A DNA stretch of 40,252 nt, from NCBI GenBank assembly GCA_002506085.1, contig DAWV01000024.1, positions 21,840 through 62,091 of the forward strand, read 5' to 3'. Below the pieces are notes generated by a model, which was not told where the DNA came from, made no database searches, and saw only the letters and a program-made list of their open reading frames with translations. This stretch comes from Methanocorpusculaceae archaeon UBA425. GTDB lineage: Archaea > Halobacteriota > Methanomicrobia > Methanomicrobiales > Methanocorpusculaceae. Position 1 is the first letter of the stretch, and the number at the start of each line of letters is the position of its first letter. This document shows positions 30,736 through 38,181 of this stretch, one piece after another. The position numbers were made by a program, and so were the translations under genes.

Positions 30736-32484
30736 TTACGTTCTCAGAAACATTCCTGCAAGTCTCGACTTTGAAAGAACGATTGTCGTCGGCCTCCCGT
30801 GAGGGCAGGTATACGGCGATTTCGTCGCCATAAGCTGGCGCAGGAGACGCTGCATCTCTTCTGGATTAAGCGGGGTATTTCCCTTTACGACAGCACGACA
30901 GGCAGCCGTCTTCAGGACCCGGTCCAAAACCTCATCGGTATTTCCCACACCATCAAGTGCCTCCGAAATAATTGCGTGAATAACCTCCGGGTCGCCGAGC
31001 GTCGAGGAGACCACAGGCACTGACCGGACCATCCAGACATCCTTGCCGAACGGTTCCAGAACATACCCTGCGCGGGCGAGAACATCGAGAAGGTCAGGCA
31101 GCACCGCAATCTCCTTTTTTGAAAGAGTAATCGGGATTGGAACTATGAGCTCCTGCCCGGAATCCGCCGACGCCGAACGGGCGACCAGCTGATCATACAT
31201 GATACGCTCATGGGCTGCATGCTGGTCGACGACAATCAGATCGCCCGTCTCGTTCTTCGCAATGATATATGTATCTCCGATCTGCCCGAGTACTTCCGGC
31301 ACGAATGAAGTTGTTTCCGCAGGGGCGTCCGATTCCGTTCTCCGAAGCTGCTTCTCGGTCTGTTTGAACGGCGCCGCCGGAAGATTCCTGACCCTGACCG
31401 GGGAATACACAGGAACGGACTCACCGACAATCTCTGCCGGGAGAGTCATGATCTTTTCTTCCGCGGAACCAGAGAACACCCGTTCTTCGTGCAGGGCATG
31501 GTAAACTGCATCCTGCAGAGAACGCATTACGTCCCTCTCCCGGGAAAACCGAACCTCCTTTTTTGTCGGATGGACATTCACATCCACCTCGCGGGGATCA
31601 AGCGTAATGTCGAGAAATGCCGCAGGATACATGCCCTTTGGAAGGAGAGTCCCGTATCCCTCGCGAATCGCCCACTGAAGCTGGCGTGAAGTCACCTGCC
31701 GGGAATTTATCGAGAGATAAAACCGCGTCTGGGTCGTCTTCATCTCAGAGCCTGGTTTCGTAATCCAGCCGTCAACTGAAACTAATCCATAGGTACCCGA
31801 AACCGGCGTGAGTTCACGCGTAAACCCTGTTCCGAAAACACCGGCGATGACGTCCGGATAAGAACCGGTCCCGAACGTCCTGAACCGTTCCTTTCCCTGA
31901 TACATGAGAACAAACGACACGTTCCTGTTCGAGAGGGCGAGTCTCTCGACCATGTCATAAACATGGGCGAGTTCGGTCGCAACCGATTTCTGGAACTTGC
32001 GCCGGGCAGGAGTATTATAAAAAAGCCCGTCGATGATGACGCTGGTTCCTTCAGGAGCGCCAACCGCGGAGCGGGTAATGACTTCCCCTCCGTGGATGAC
32101 GAGCCGTGCCGCCTCAGGCGAGGAAGAGCCCCGCTCTTTGGTCGTGAACGTGACTTTCGACACTGCCGCGATGCTCGCGAGGGCTTCGCCGCGAAACCCG
32201 AGTGTCGTGATTCCGTCAAGGTCTTCCGGGCGGGAGATTTTGCTTGTCGCATGCTGACGGAAGGCAAGCAAAGCATCATCACTGTTCATTCCAAAACCGT
32301 CATCCGTGACGGCGATCCGGGTTATCCCGGTCGTGTCCGCGGATACCTCAATCCGGATCGACCGGGCATCCGCGTCAACGGCATTTTCCACGAGCTCCTT
32401 GACGACTGACGCCGCCCGTTCGACCACTTCGCCTGCCGCGATGTGGCTGATTGTCTCCTCATCGAGAACATGAATCCTGTTCAT
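30736..32484 (-). CDS. mutL: DNA mismatch repair protein MutL
   Basis: This encodes 582 residues. The N-terminal GHKL ATPase has KELVENAVDADA at 29-40, DDGFGM near 62 and TLGFRGEALASI near 93, followed by the transducer domain with EVDVNVHPTKKEVRF near 305. The C-terminal domain has the endonuclease signature DQHAAHERIMYD (about 420-431), although the last metal-binding position, usually Glu, is Asp. ACRAVVKG, CPHGRPTT and the terminal FLR motif complete the set, so manganese-dependent nicking is plausible. It couples MutS recognition to strand removal. The ATG overlaps the mutS stop by 4 nt. Archaeal MutS/MutL pairs of this type are thought to come from bacteria. Confidence 0.96.
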   Translation of the reverse strand: MNRIHVLDEETISHIAAGEVVERAASVVKELVENAVDADARSIRIEVSADTTGITRIAVTDDGFGMNSDDALLAFRQHATSKISRPEDLDGITTLGFRGEALASIAAVSKVTFTTKERGSSSPEAARLVIHGGEVITRSAVGAPEGTSVIIDGLFYNTPARRKFQKSVATELAHVYDMVERLALSNRNVSFVLMYQGKERFRTFGTGSYPDVIAGVFGTGFTRELTPVSGTYGLVSVDGWITKPGSEMKTTQTRFYLSINSRQVTSRQLQWAIREGYGTLLPKGMYPAAFLDITLDPREVDVNVHPTKKEVRFSRERDVMRSLQDAVYHALHEERVFSGSAEEKIMTLPAEIVGESVPVYSPVRVRNLPAAPFKQTEKQLRRTESDAPAETTSFVPEVLGQIGDTYIIAKNETGDLIVVDQHAAHERIMYDQLVARSASADSGQELIVPIPITLSKKEIAVLPDLLDVLARAGYVLEPFGKDVWMVRSVPVVSSTLGDPEVIHAIISEALDGVGNTDEVLDRVLKTAACRAVVKGNTPLNPEEMQRLLRQLMATKSPYTCPHGRPTTIVLSKSRLAGMFLRT

Positions 32485-35078
32485 TTCTTCTCCAGAATCG
32501 ATTTGAGTTCAGTGATGAACATTAATGCCTGCATAGGTGTCATCTGGTTCGGATCGGCTTCCCGGATTCGTCCTTCGACCGGGGACGGGGCAGGCTCCTC
32601 CGCGTCCACGAGAAGCATCTGGGTATAGTATTTCTTCCCGCCAACGGATGCGTCCTCGGTCAGCGCCTGGCGGAGAAGTTCGCCGGCTCTCGTCAGAACT
32701 TTCTGGGGGACGCCCGCGATTCTCGCAACATGTATGCCGTAACTCCGGTCGGTCGCTCCCGGAATCAGTTTTCTGAGGAACGTGATGTCGTGCTGGTCTT
32801 CCTTCACGGCGAAGTGGTAGTTTTTCACACGTTTGAGCTCGGACTCCATGCTGATGAGCTGATGGAAATGCGTGGCAAAAAGCGTGCGGGGACCCGATGC
32901 CCCTTTTCCATGCAGATATTCGAGAACCGAACGGGCAATTGCATAACCGTCTACGGTGCTCGTGCCCCGTCCGATTTCATCCAGAAGGATGAGGCTTTTG
33001 TCGGTCGCGTTGTTCAGAATGTTGGCGAGTTCCAGCATCTCGACCATGAACGTACTCTGACCGCCGGCGAGGTCGTCGGATGCGCCGACACGGGTAAAGA
33101 CCCGGTCCACGATGCCGATTCTGGCGAACCGTGCCGGAACGAAACAGCCCGTCTGCGCCATAATGCAGATCAGGGCGACGCTTCGCATGTAGGTGGATTT
33201 GCCTGCCATGTTTGCTCCGGTGAGAATCAGAATCTGATCGCCGATTGAGCTCATTTCCGTGTCGTTCGGGACGTAGCCTCCGGGCACGGTGTTTTCCACA
33301 ATCGGGTGACGTCCGTCCCGGATGAGAATCTCGGTTCCAACCATCAGTTCGGGCCGGACATAGTTTGCCGAGAGGGACAGGTCGGCGAATGCGGCGAGCA
33401 CGTCGACTGCCCCGATTCCGGCGGAGGCTTTCTGGAGATCGGAGACCGAGTCTCCGAGAATTTTCAGCAGAGATTCATAAAGGGAGACTTCGAGCGCGAG
33501 GACACGGTCATCTGCCTGGGCCATCATCGCTTCACGTTCGCGGAGTTTTGGAATGGTGAACCGCTCGCCGTTTGCGGTGGTCTGTTTTCGTTCGTAGTCC
33601 CCGGGCACGAGCGCCAGGTTTGCCTTCGTGATTTCTATATAGTATCCGAAGACATTGTTGTAGGCGATTTTGAGCGAACGGATGCCGGTTCGTTCCCGTT
33701 CGGCCTGCTGGAGTTCGGCTATCCAGTCGCGGCCGTTTGTGACGATGTTCCGGATTTCATCGAGGTCCCGGTTGTATCCTGCCCGTATGACTCCGCCGTT
33801 TTTGTATACGAGGGGAGGCTCGTCGACGATGGCGGAGGAGATCAGTTCCGCGATTCCGGTAAAGACCGGGATTTTTTCGATTTCTTCCTTCAAAAGACCG
33901 TCTGCCTCTCCAAGTTCCGAGATTATCCCGGGCATTGTCCAAAGACTTGCTGTGAGTGCGAGTAAGTCGCGGGGCGAGGCGTTTCCATAGGCGATTCTGC
34001 CGGCAATCCGTTCGATGTCGGTGAGCCGGGACAGGAGTGTTCGGATAGTGGAAAGGAGTACGGGTTTCCGGGTGAAATACTGGACCGAGTCGAGACGGCG
34101 GTTGATTTTTTCCGGCGAGGTCAGGGGCCGGGTGACGACGTTTCTGAGAGCGCGGCTCCCCATCGGGGTTTTGGTCCGGTTGAGAAAACCAAAGAGGGTG
34201 GTGTCATTCCGGTCACCGCGAAGCGGGGTCAGGATTTCCAGATTTCTGAGCGTAATGGCGTCCAGAATCATCGCGTCGTTGTTGTATTTTCTGGAGAATC
34301 CATGAATGTGGGGGAGATCGGTTTTCTGGGTCTCCTTTGCGTAGCGAAGGGCTGCAGCCGCGGCATTGGTGCACTCGGGGGAGCTTATGTCAAATCCGTC
34401 GAGGGAGGAGACGCCGAATGCGGTTTTGAGTTCAGTCACGCCGTCGGCGAAGATGCCGGAGCGTGCGGGGCTCAGGACTTTGCCGGTTGAGGCAAGGAAG
34501 GTAATCAGTTCCGAGGGAATACCCTGGGGCACGAGGATTTCAAGAGGGTTGTACTGCTCGATTTCGGTGGAGAGTGCCGAGAATCCGGACTCGAAGGGAA
34601 TTTCCCTGACGAAGAATTCTCCGGTGGTGATATCGAGAAATGCAAGACCGATTACGGTTTTCTTTGCGTCGGGGCAGAGTGCCATAAGATAGTGGGCGGT
34701 CGCTCCGGGAATGATGTCGGCATCAATAGCCGTGCCGGGGGTGACGACTTTTATGACATCCCGCTTTACGACGCCTTTGGCGAGCTTTGGGTCTTCAATC
34801 TGTTCGCAGATGGCGATTTTGTAGCCTTTCCTAACCATCCGGGGAAGGTAGAGGTCGAGTGCGTGATAGGGGATGCCGGCAAGCGGGATGGGGACTCCTT
34901 CGGGGTCTTTGGAGCGGGAGGTCTGGACGATGTCGAGTTCACGGGCACATATCACGGCGTCTTCGAAGAATGTCTCATAAAAATCACCCATCCGCATGAA
35001 AAGGATACAGTCAGGATATTTTTCCTTGAATGCTTTGACCTGTTCCATTGCGGGAGTGTATTTTTTCGGAGATACCAT
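32481..35078 (-). CDS. mutS: DNA mismatch repair protein MutS
   Basis: This encodes 865 residues, the usual length for MutS1. The mismatch-reading Phe-x-Glu is in MRMGDFYETF (F33, E35), so the protein should recognise mispairs. Connector, lever and clamp domains follow (for example FGYYIEITKANLALVP near 480). The ATPase has Walker A TGANMAGKSTYMRS near 617, the motif RVGASDDLAGGQSTFMVEM, Walker B LILLDEIGRGTSTVDG, and the ATHFHQL His. The C-terminus ends in a short dimerisation helix pair. The ATG has no clear ribosome site. Upstream, 44 nt away, begins a tandem array of hairpin repeats, so the promoter must lie very close or within the array. Confidence 0.97.
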   Translation of the reverse strand: MVSPKKYTPAMEQVKAFKEKYPDCILFMRMGDFYETFFEDAVICARELDIVQTSRSKDPEGVPIPLAGIPYHALDLYLPRMVRKGYKIAICEQIEDPKLAKGVVKRDVIKVVTPGTAIDADIIPGATAHYLMALCPDAKKTVIGLAFLDITTGEFFVREIPFESGFSALSTEIEQYNPLEILVPQGIPSELITFLASTGKVLSPARSGIFADGVTELKTAFGVSSLDGFDISSPECTNAAAAALRYAKETQKTDLPHIHGFSRKYNNDAMILDAITLRNLEILTPLRGDRNDTTLFGFLNRTKTPMGSRALRNVVTRPLTSPEKINRRLDSVQYFTRKPVLLSTIRTLLSRLTDIERIAGRIAYGNASPRDLLALTASLWTMPGIISELGEADGLLKEEIEKIPVFTGIAELISSAIVDEPPLVYKNGGVIRAGYNRDLDEIRNIVTNGRDWIAELQQAERERTGIRSLKIAYNNVFGYYIEITKANLALVPGDYERKQTTANGERFTIPKLREREAMMAQADDRVLALEVSLYESLLKILGDSVSDLQKASAGIGAVDVLAAFADLSLSANYVRPELMVGTEILIRDGRHPIVENTVPGGYVPNDTEMSSIGDQILILTGANMAGKSTYMRSVALICIMAQTGCFVPARFARIGIVDRVFTRVGASDDLAGGQSTFMVEMLELANILNNATDKSLILLDEIGRGTSTVDGYAIARSVLEYLHGKGASGPRTLFATHFHQLISMESELKRVKNYHFAVKEDQHDITFLRKLIPGATDRSYGIHVARIAGVPQKVLTRAGELLRQALTEDASVGGKKYYTQMLLVDAEEPAPSPVEGRIREADPNQMTPMQALMFITELKSILEKK

Positions 35079-35121
35079 ATTGGGAATATGTTGTCTGTGA
35101 AAGGGTATGATGGTTTGGAAA

Positions 35122-35457
35122 GCGGGTCGACCAAAGGTCGACCTTAGCTGAGCAAAACACCAAAGTGTTTTGCGATTGCGGGTTGACCCGAAGGGGCGAC
35201 CTCAGCGGAGCAAGATTGAGTGAAATGAAAACTTGCGACTGACGCGGGAAGCCCAAAGGGCTGACCAAGTCTGTGGAGACAGTAGGGCTCTTAACTGAGC
35301 AAGGCTCTGAAAGAGACTTGCGATGGCGGGTCGACCCGAAGGGGCGACCTCAGCGGAGCAAGTTCGAGTGAAGCGAAAACTTGTGACTGCGGGTCGACCA
35401 AAGGTCGACCTTAGCTGAGCAAAACACCAAAGTGTTTTGCGACCGCGGGTCGACCTC
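35122..35457 (+). repeat. Tandem array of modular hairpin repeats
   Basis: There are five full units and one partial, starting at 35122, 35178, 35244, 35326, 35389 and 35445. Each begins GCGGG, then a first hairpin, a CTCAGCGGAG or TTAGCTGAG connector, a second hairpin opening CAA and closing TTG, and ends GA. Units 1 and 5 are identical over 54 nt, and units 2 and 4 differ by only a few bases. Arms include GGTCGACC-aaa-GGTCGACC, AGCCC-aaa-GGGCT and CAAAACAC-caaa-GTGTTTTG. Confidence 0.85.
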
Positions 35458-35480
35458 TGTCACTCTCCCAAAAAAAACAG

Positions 35481-35488
35481 ATAATAAA
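35481..35488 (+). promoter_or_regulatory. Candidate TATA box of the C45-type gene
   Basis: ATAATAAA lies 53-60 nt before the ATT at 35541, directly after the hairpin array. This would give a leader of about 30 nt containing AGGAAGTG. Confidence 0.25.
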
Positions 35489-35527
35489 GTGTAAATACCT
35501 TAAAAGAAAATACTGCAAAATATCCAC

Positions 35528-35535
35528 AGGAAGTG
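35528..35535 (+). promoter_or_regulatory. Ribosome-binding site pointing to an ATT start
   Basis: AGGAAGTG matches the archaeal site AGGAGGTG at 7 of 8 positions and lies 5 nt before ATT at 35541. No ATG, GTG or TTG lies at a suitable distance in this frame. Confidence 0.5.
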
Positions 35536-35540
35536 TAACC

Positions 35541-36743
35541 ATTCCCAGAAAATACACAACAACCCTCATCATCACAGGACTATTTGCGGTAATCCTCGTT
35601 TCCGGATGCATTGCGCCCTTATTCAGCCAGGCAAATGAATCGGAAAACCCCTCCCTGCAATTCATATCCTCCTTCGAAAACGGAGACCGCTATCTTGCAG
35701 GGAATTACAGCGTCATCGTCCTCAACGGAACCTACCGGGAGATGGGGCGGCAGTATGGCGGCCTCATGAAAGACGAACTGCTCGCCGAATATGCGATGAT
35801 AACCGATGAACTCCAGACCAGAGGCTACACCATCGAAGAAATTCGCTCCATGGTCGTAGATAACGAAAAGTTCCTGCCGGAAAGGGTCCGGGAAATCTCC
35901 CGCGGCATAGCCGAGGTCACCGGTCTGACTGAAGACGACGGATACATACTCTACTATGGTCCTATCCTCTACCTGACCACTCCTTACGGCTGCTCCTACC
36001 TCGCAGCATGGGACGATTACACAGTCAACGGATCCGTCGTTATCTCACGAAACTGGGACACGTCCGATGAAATCGAACCGTTCAACCAATATTATGTACT
36101 TGCCGTCTACAACCCGACCGACGGAAGCAACGGCGTTGCAACTTTCTCGCCGGCAGGAGCGGCCCCCGAGACCCTTATGAATAGTAAAGGTCTCTACATC
36201 TCCGACGACGCATCGGGTCTGGCTCTTACCAACCCGGAAAATCATCAGGAACTTCTCGCAGCCTTCTTTGGTCTCATGCTCGACTACTCGGACCTTGACG
36301 GACTCGACGCAGGCATCCGGGCACTTCGTCCGAGCGGCACCGTAATCATCGATGCCGCGGGACCGGCCGGCGCATACGTCTACGAAGTAGGGCTCGTCGA
36401 AACTAAACAGCGAACCGGTGACGGGGTCATTGCCGCGGCAAACCATTTCATAGACCCCTCGTGGACCGGAATAATCCCTGAGGGAAACTCGGTCATACGG
36501 TACAACAATCTTCTCAGACAGGCAGAAGAGGCAAAGGGCAGCATCAATGCAGAGAACATGGCGGACATCCGGGATGTCCAGTATGAAAACGGAGGAGCGA
36601 CATTCACGCACACGGTTTTCGACGGAATCCCCTGCTCCTCAGACCACCAGATCGTCTTCGTCCCGGAGAATAAAACGCTCTGGTTCAAAGTAGTGGATAT
36701 GACCTGGCAGAAAATCGGACTCGCCCCGCTCTTCGCAGAATAA
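35541..36743 (+). CDS. Secreted C45-type Ntn hydrolase/acyltransferase lipoprotein with apparent ATT start
   Basis: This encodes 400 residues if initiated at ATT 35541. The first ATG is at 35742, too late: it would remove a complete lipoprotein signal (PRKYTTTLIITGLFAVILVS then GC, Cys 23) and the first family strand. The catalytic region is PYGCSYLAAWDDYT with the predicted nucleophile Cys151, then GSVVISRNWDTSDE, the C-x(n)-G-x-RNxD pattern of the peptidase C45 / penicillin acyltransferase group. In these enzymes cleavage before the Cys frees the active N-terminus. AANHF near 300 is a further family feature. The enzyme would be anchored outside the cell, and its amide substrate is unknown. 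In-frame codons upstream contain no ATG, GTG or TTG and no stop back to at least 35475. ATT could be a rare start, a damaged start or a sequence error. Confidence 0.75.
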   Translation: MPRKYTTTLIITGLFAVILVSGCIAPLFSQANESENPSLQFISSFENGDRYLAGNYSVIVLNGTYREMGRQYGGLMKDELLAEYAMITDELQTRGYTIEEIRSMVVDNEKFLPERVREISRGIAEVTGLTEDDGYILYYGPILYLTTPYGCSYLAAWDDYTVNGSVVISRNWDTSDEIEPFNQYYVLAVYNPTDGSNGVATFSPAGAAPETLMNSKGLYISDDASGLALTNPENHQELLAAFFGLMLDYSDLDGLDAGIRALRPSGTVIIDAAGPAGAYVYEVGLVETKQRTGDGVIAAANHFIDPSWTGIIPEGNSVIRYNNLLRQAEEAKGSINAENMADIRDVQYENGGATFTHTVFDGIPCSSDHQIVFVPENKTLWFKVVDMTWQKIGLAPLFAE

Positions 36744-36750
36744 CCATCCC

Positions 36751-36757
36751 TTTTTTT
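36751..36757 (+). terminator. Oligo-T terminator of the C45-type gene
   Basis: Seven T start 8 nt after the stop codon. Confidence 0.45.
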
Positions 36758-36797
36758 ATAGAACCGCAGAAGATTTTCTGCAAACAAAATCCCGGCT

Positions 36798-36803
36798 AAA
36801 AAA
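36798..36803 (-). terminator. Oligo-T terminator of the MBF1-TPI operon
   Basis: Six T on the minus strand, about 17-22 nt after the TPI stop, in an AT-rich stretch. Confidence 0.35.
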
Positions 36804-36819
36804 GTATTATGAGATTATA

Positions 36820-37485
36820 TTATAACAAAGACACCAGATCACGAAGCACTGCCTCCGGATCCTTCGCCTTCACAACGCTGGACGCGACCAGAACCCCGCT
36901 GGCACCCAGATCGATCGCCGTCTTTACACACTCTCCTGACTGAATACCCGCTCCGCAAAGAACCATGACATCCGGATTCACCCGTTTAACTGCCTCGACC
37001 GAATTTCTTATAATATCCGGATTCGCTTTTGCCACGGAAATCCCGGAACCGATGAGCTCAGGCGGCTCGACTGCCACATATGTCGGAGCAAAAGCAGCCG
37101 AAGCAGCCGAAACAGCCGCATTATTTGTGCAGACGACCGACTCCAGATGATTGAACTTCGCCGCCCCGACACATGCCTCAATGTCCGCAATCGTAAGCCT
37201 GCGTTCGGAGTGATTAATCAAAGAACCCGTACATCCCGCGGCTCTCACGGTAAATGCCGGGATTCTCCCGGTGAACGCCCCTTCCACCGCATCAATATGC
37301 TGGGCATACACCGGAATCTCATAATGCTTGCAAAACGGGTGCAGCTCTACAAACTGAGGAGCAACCCCGATAGTCACGCCCGACTCCTGCATAATAATTT
37401 CTGCTGCTTCCGCGATTTGACCGGCATTATTGCCGGCCCCTTCACGGTATGATTTAAAATTAACAAGAATCAGAGGCGATGACAT
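36820..37485 (-). CDS. tpiA: Triosephosphate isomerase, archaeal type
   Basis: This encodes 221 residues, the short archaeal form (bacterial enzymes are near 250). It interconverts dihydroxyacetone phosphate and glyceraldehyde 3-phosphate in gluconeogenesis and glycolysis. Catalytic residues are readable: Asn and Lys in LVNFKSYREG (about 9-11), His in INHSERR near 92, and Glu in VAVEPPELIGSG near 140. The phosphate-binding ends CGAGIQSGE and GASGVLVASSVVKA are also present. The ATG shares its A with the MBF1 stop (TAATG), so the two genes are translationally coupled, an unusual pairing of a metabolic enzyme with a transcription factor. Confidence 0.96.
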   Translation of the reverse strand: MSSPLILVNFKSYREGAGNNAGQIAEAAEIIMQESGVTIGVAPQFVELHPFCKHYEIPVYAQHIDAVEGAFTGRIPAFTVRAAGCTGSLINHSERRLTIADIEACVGAAKFNHLESVVCTNNAAVSAASAAFAPTYVAVEPPELIGSGISVAKANPDIIRNSVEAVKRVNPDVMVLCGAGIQSGECVKTAIDLGASGVLVASSVVKAKDPEAVLRDLVSLL

Positions 37486-37997
37486 TACTTCCTCTTAACC
37501 TGGAGAACATCGCCGAGAGTCGTTGCTGCAACGCCGCCCGCCTGGACTTTCTGATCTCCGTCGGCCTTATCGACAAGTACGATTTCAAGCTCCTTCTCAA
37601 GTTTCTTGCACTCAGCCTCTGTCGGGATACGGTCTCCACGCTCGAACTTCTTGATATCGCCCTCCTGCATCTTCAAAACGAAAGCAAGATCCTTCTGGGT
37701 GAATCCCTTTGCCAGACGTGCCGCCGCAATCCGCTGGGGATAATCCTCGACGATATCGCCTTCTAAATAATCGAACATATCCCGTTTCCGCATAGGCTGC
37801 TGACCGCCCTTCGAAGGCTGCTTGGAGGTGATGACCGCTCTGCCGAACGTCTGAACAGGTGCACGCGGACCCTGGACTTCGGTTCCGAGTTTGGCACACT
37901 TATCGCAAACTCTCATCGGCTTTGCACCCTCAATTTGCACCAACTTACCTGGTTTCGACAGGGATGCCCCGCATAACTCACAATATTCTGTCTGCAT
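37485..37997 (-). CDS. Multiprotein bridging factor 1 (MBF1), archaeal
   Basis: This encodes 170 residues. The N-terminal zinc ribbon has CELCGASL (Cys 6 and 9) and CDKCAKLG near 31-34. A basic, flexible linker follows (about 45-75). The C-terminal helix-turn-helix domain (about 78-150) reads YPQRIAAARLAKGFTQKDLA, then FVLKMQEGDIKKFERGDRIP and AECKKLEKELEI, the Cro/C1 type shared with eukaryotic MBF1. Archaeal MBF1 is a conserved DNA- or ribosome-associated regulator with an incompletely known role. It is divergent from PAN across 184 nt. Confidence 0.92.
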   Translation of the reverse strand: MQTEYCELCGASLSKPGKLVQIEGAKPMRVCDKCAKLGTEVQGPRAPVQTFGRAVITSKQPSKGGQQPMRKRDMFDYLEGDIVEDYPQRIAAARLAKGFTQKDLAFVLKMQEGDIKKFERGDRIPTEAECKKLEKELEIVLVDKADGDQKVQAGGVAATTLGDVLQVKRK

Positions 37998-38025
37998 GGT
38001 ATATCGCTAATCATATTTTCCCTCG

Positions 38026-38035
38026 GATACATTAA
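38026..38035. promoter_or_regulatory. GATACATTAA element, copy near MBF1
   Basis: An exact 10-nt match to 38136-38145, located 29-38 nt upstream of the MBF1 ATG where a TATA box or operator would lie. On the minus strand it reads TTAATGTATC. Confidence 0.35.
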
Positions 38036-38135
38036 CCCTTTTCCTATAGGCACTGATACGGGCTCAGAAAGCAGCCATTCAGAAGAACCCTTTTGTAAAA
38101 CAAAATCGTTAACCTTGTAAAATAGTATTCCGAAA

Positions 38136-38145
38136 GATACATTAA
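38136..38145. promoter_or_regulatory. GATACATTAA element, copy near PAN
   Basis: An exact 10-nt match to 38026-38035, located 37-46 nt upstream of the PAN ATG and preceded by CCGAAA, which resembles a TFB recognition element. It could be the PAN core promoter or a shared regulator site. Confidence 0.4.
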
Positions 38146-38181
38146 TCACTTCATCTGATATACCCATCATAGGGTTAAAAA

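Larger units (their letters stand above)
35079..35540. other. Divergent intergenic region filled by hairpin repeats
   Basis: This 462-nt gap separates the mutS start from the start of the C45-type gene on the other strand. About 320 nt of it is the hairpin array; only short flanks remain for promoters. I see no gene in it. Confidence 0.7.

Noticed and set aside
35122..35457. The tandem repeat array could be a CRISPR array.
   Set aside because: Repeat parts are not separated by unique spacers of constant length, the variable parts are themselves palindromes, some units are identical throughout, and no cas gene is present.
35411..35665. An 84-codon minus-strand frame at the start of the C45-type gene.
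   Set aside because: It spans hairpin repeats and lies antisense to the lipoprotein signal region, with no supporting site.
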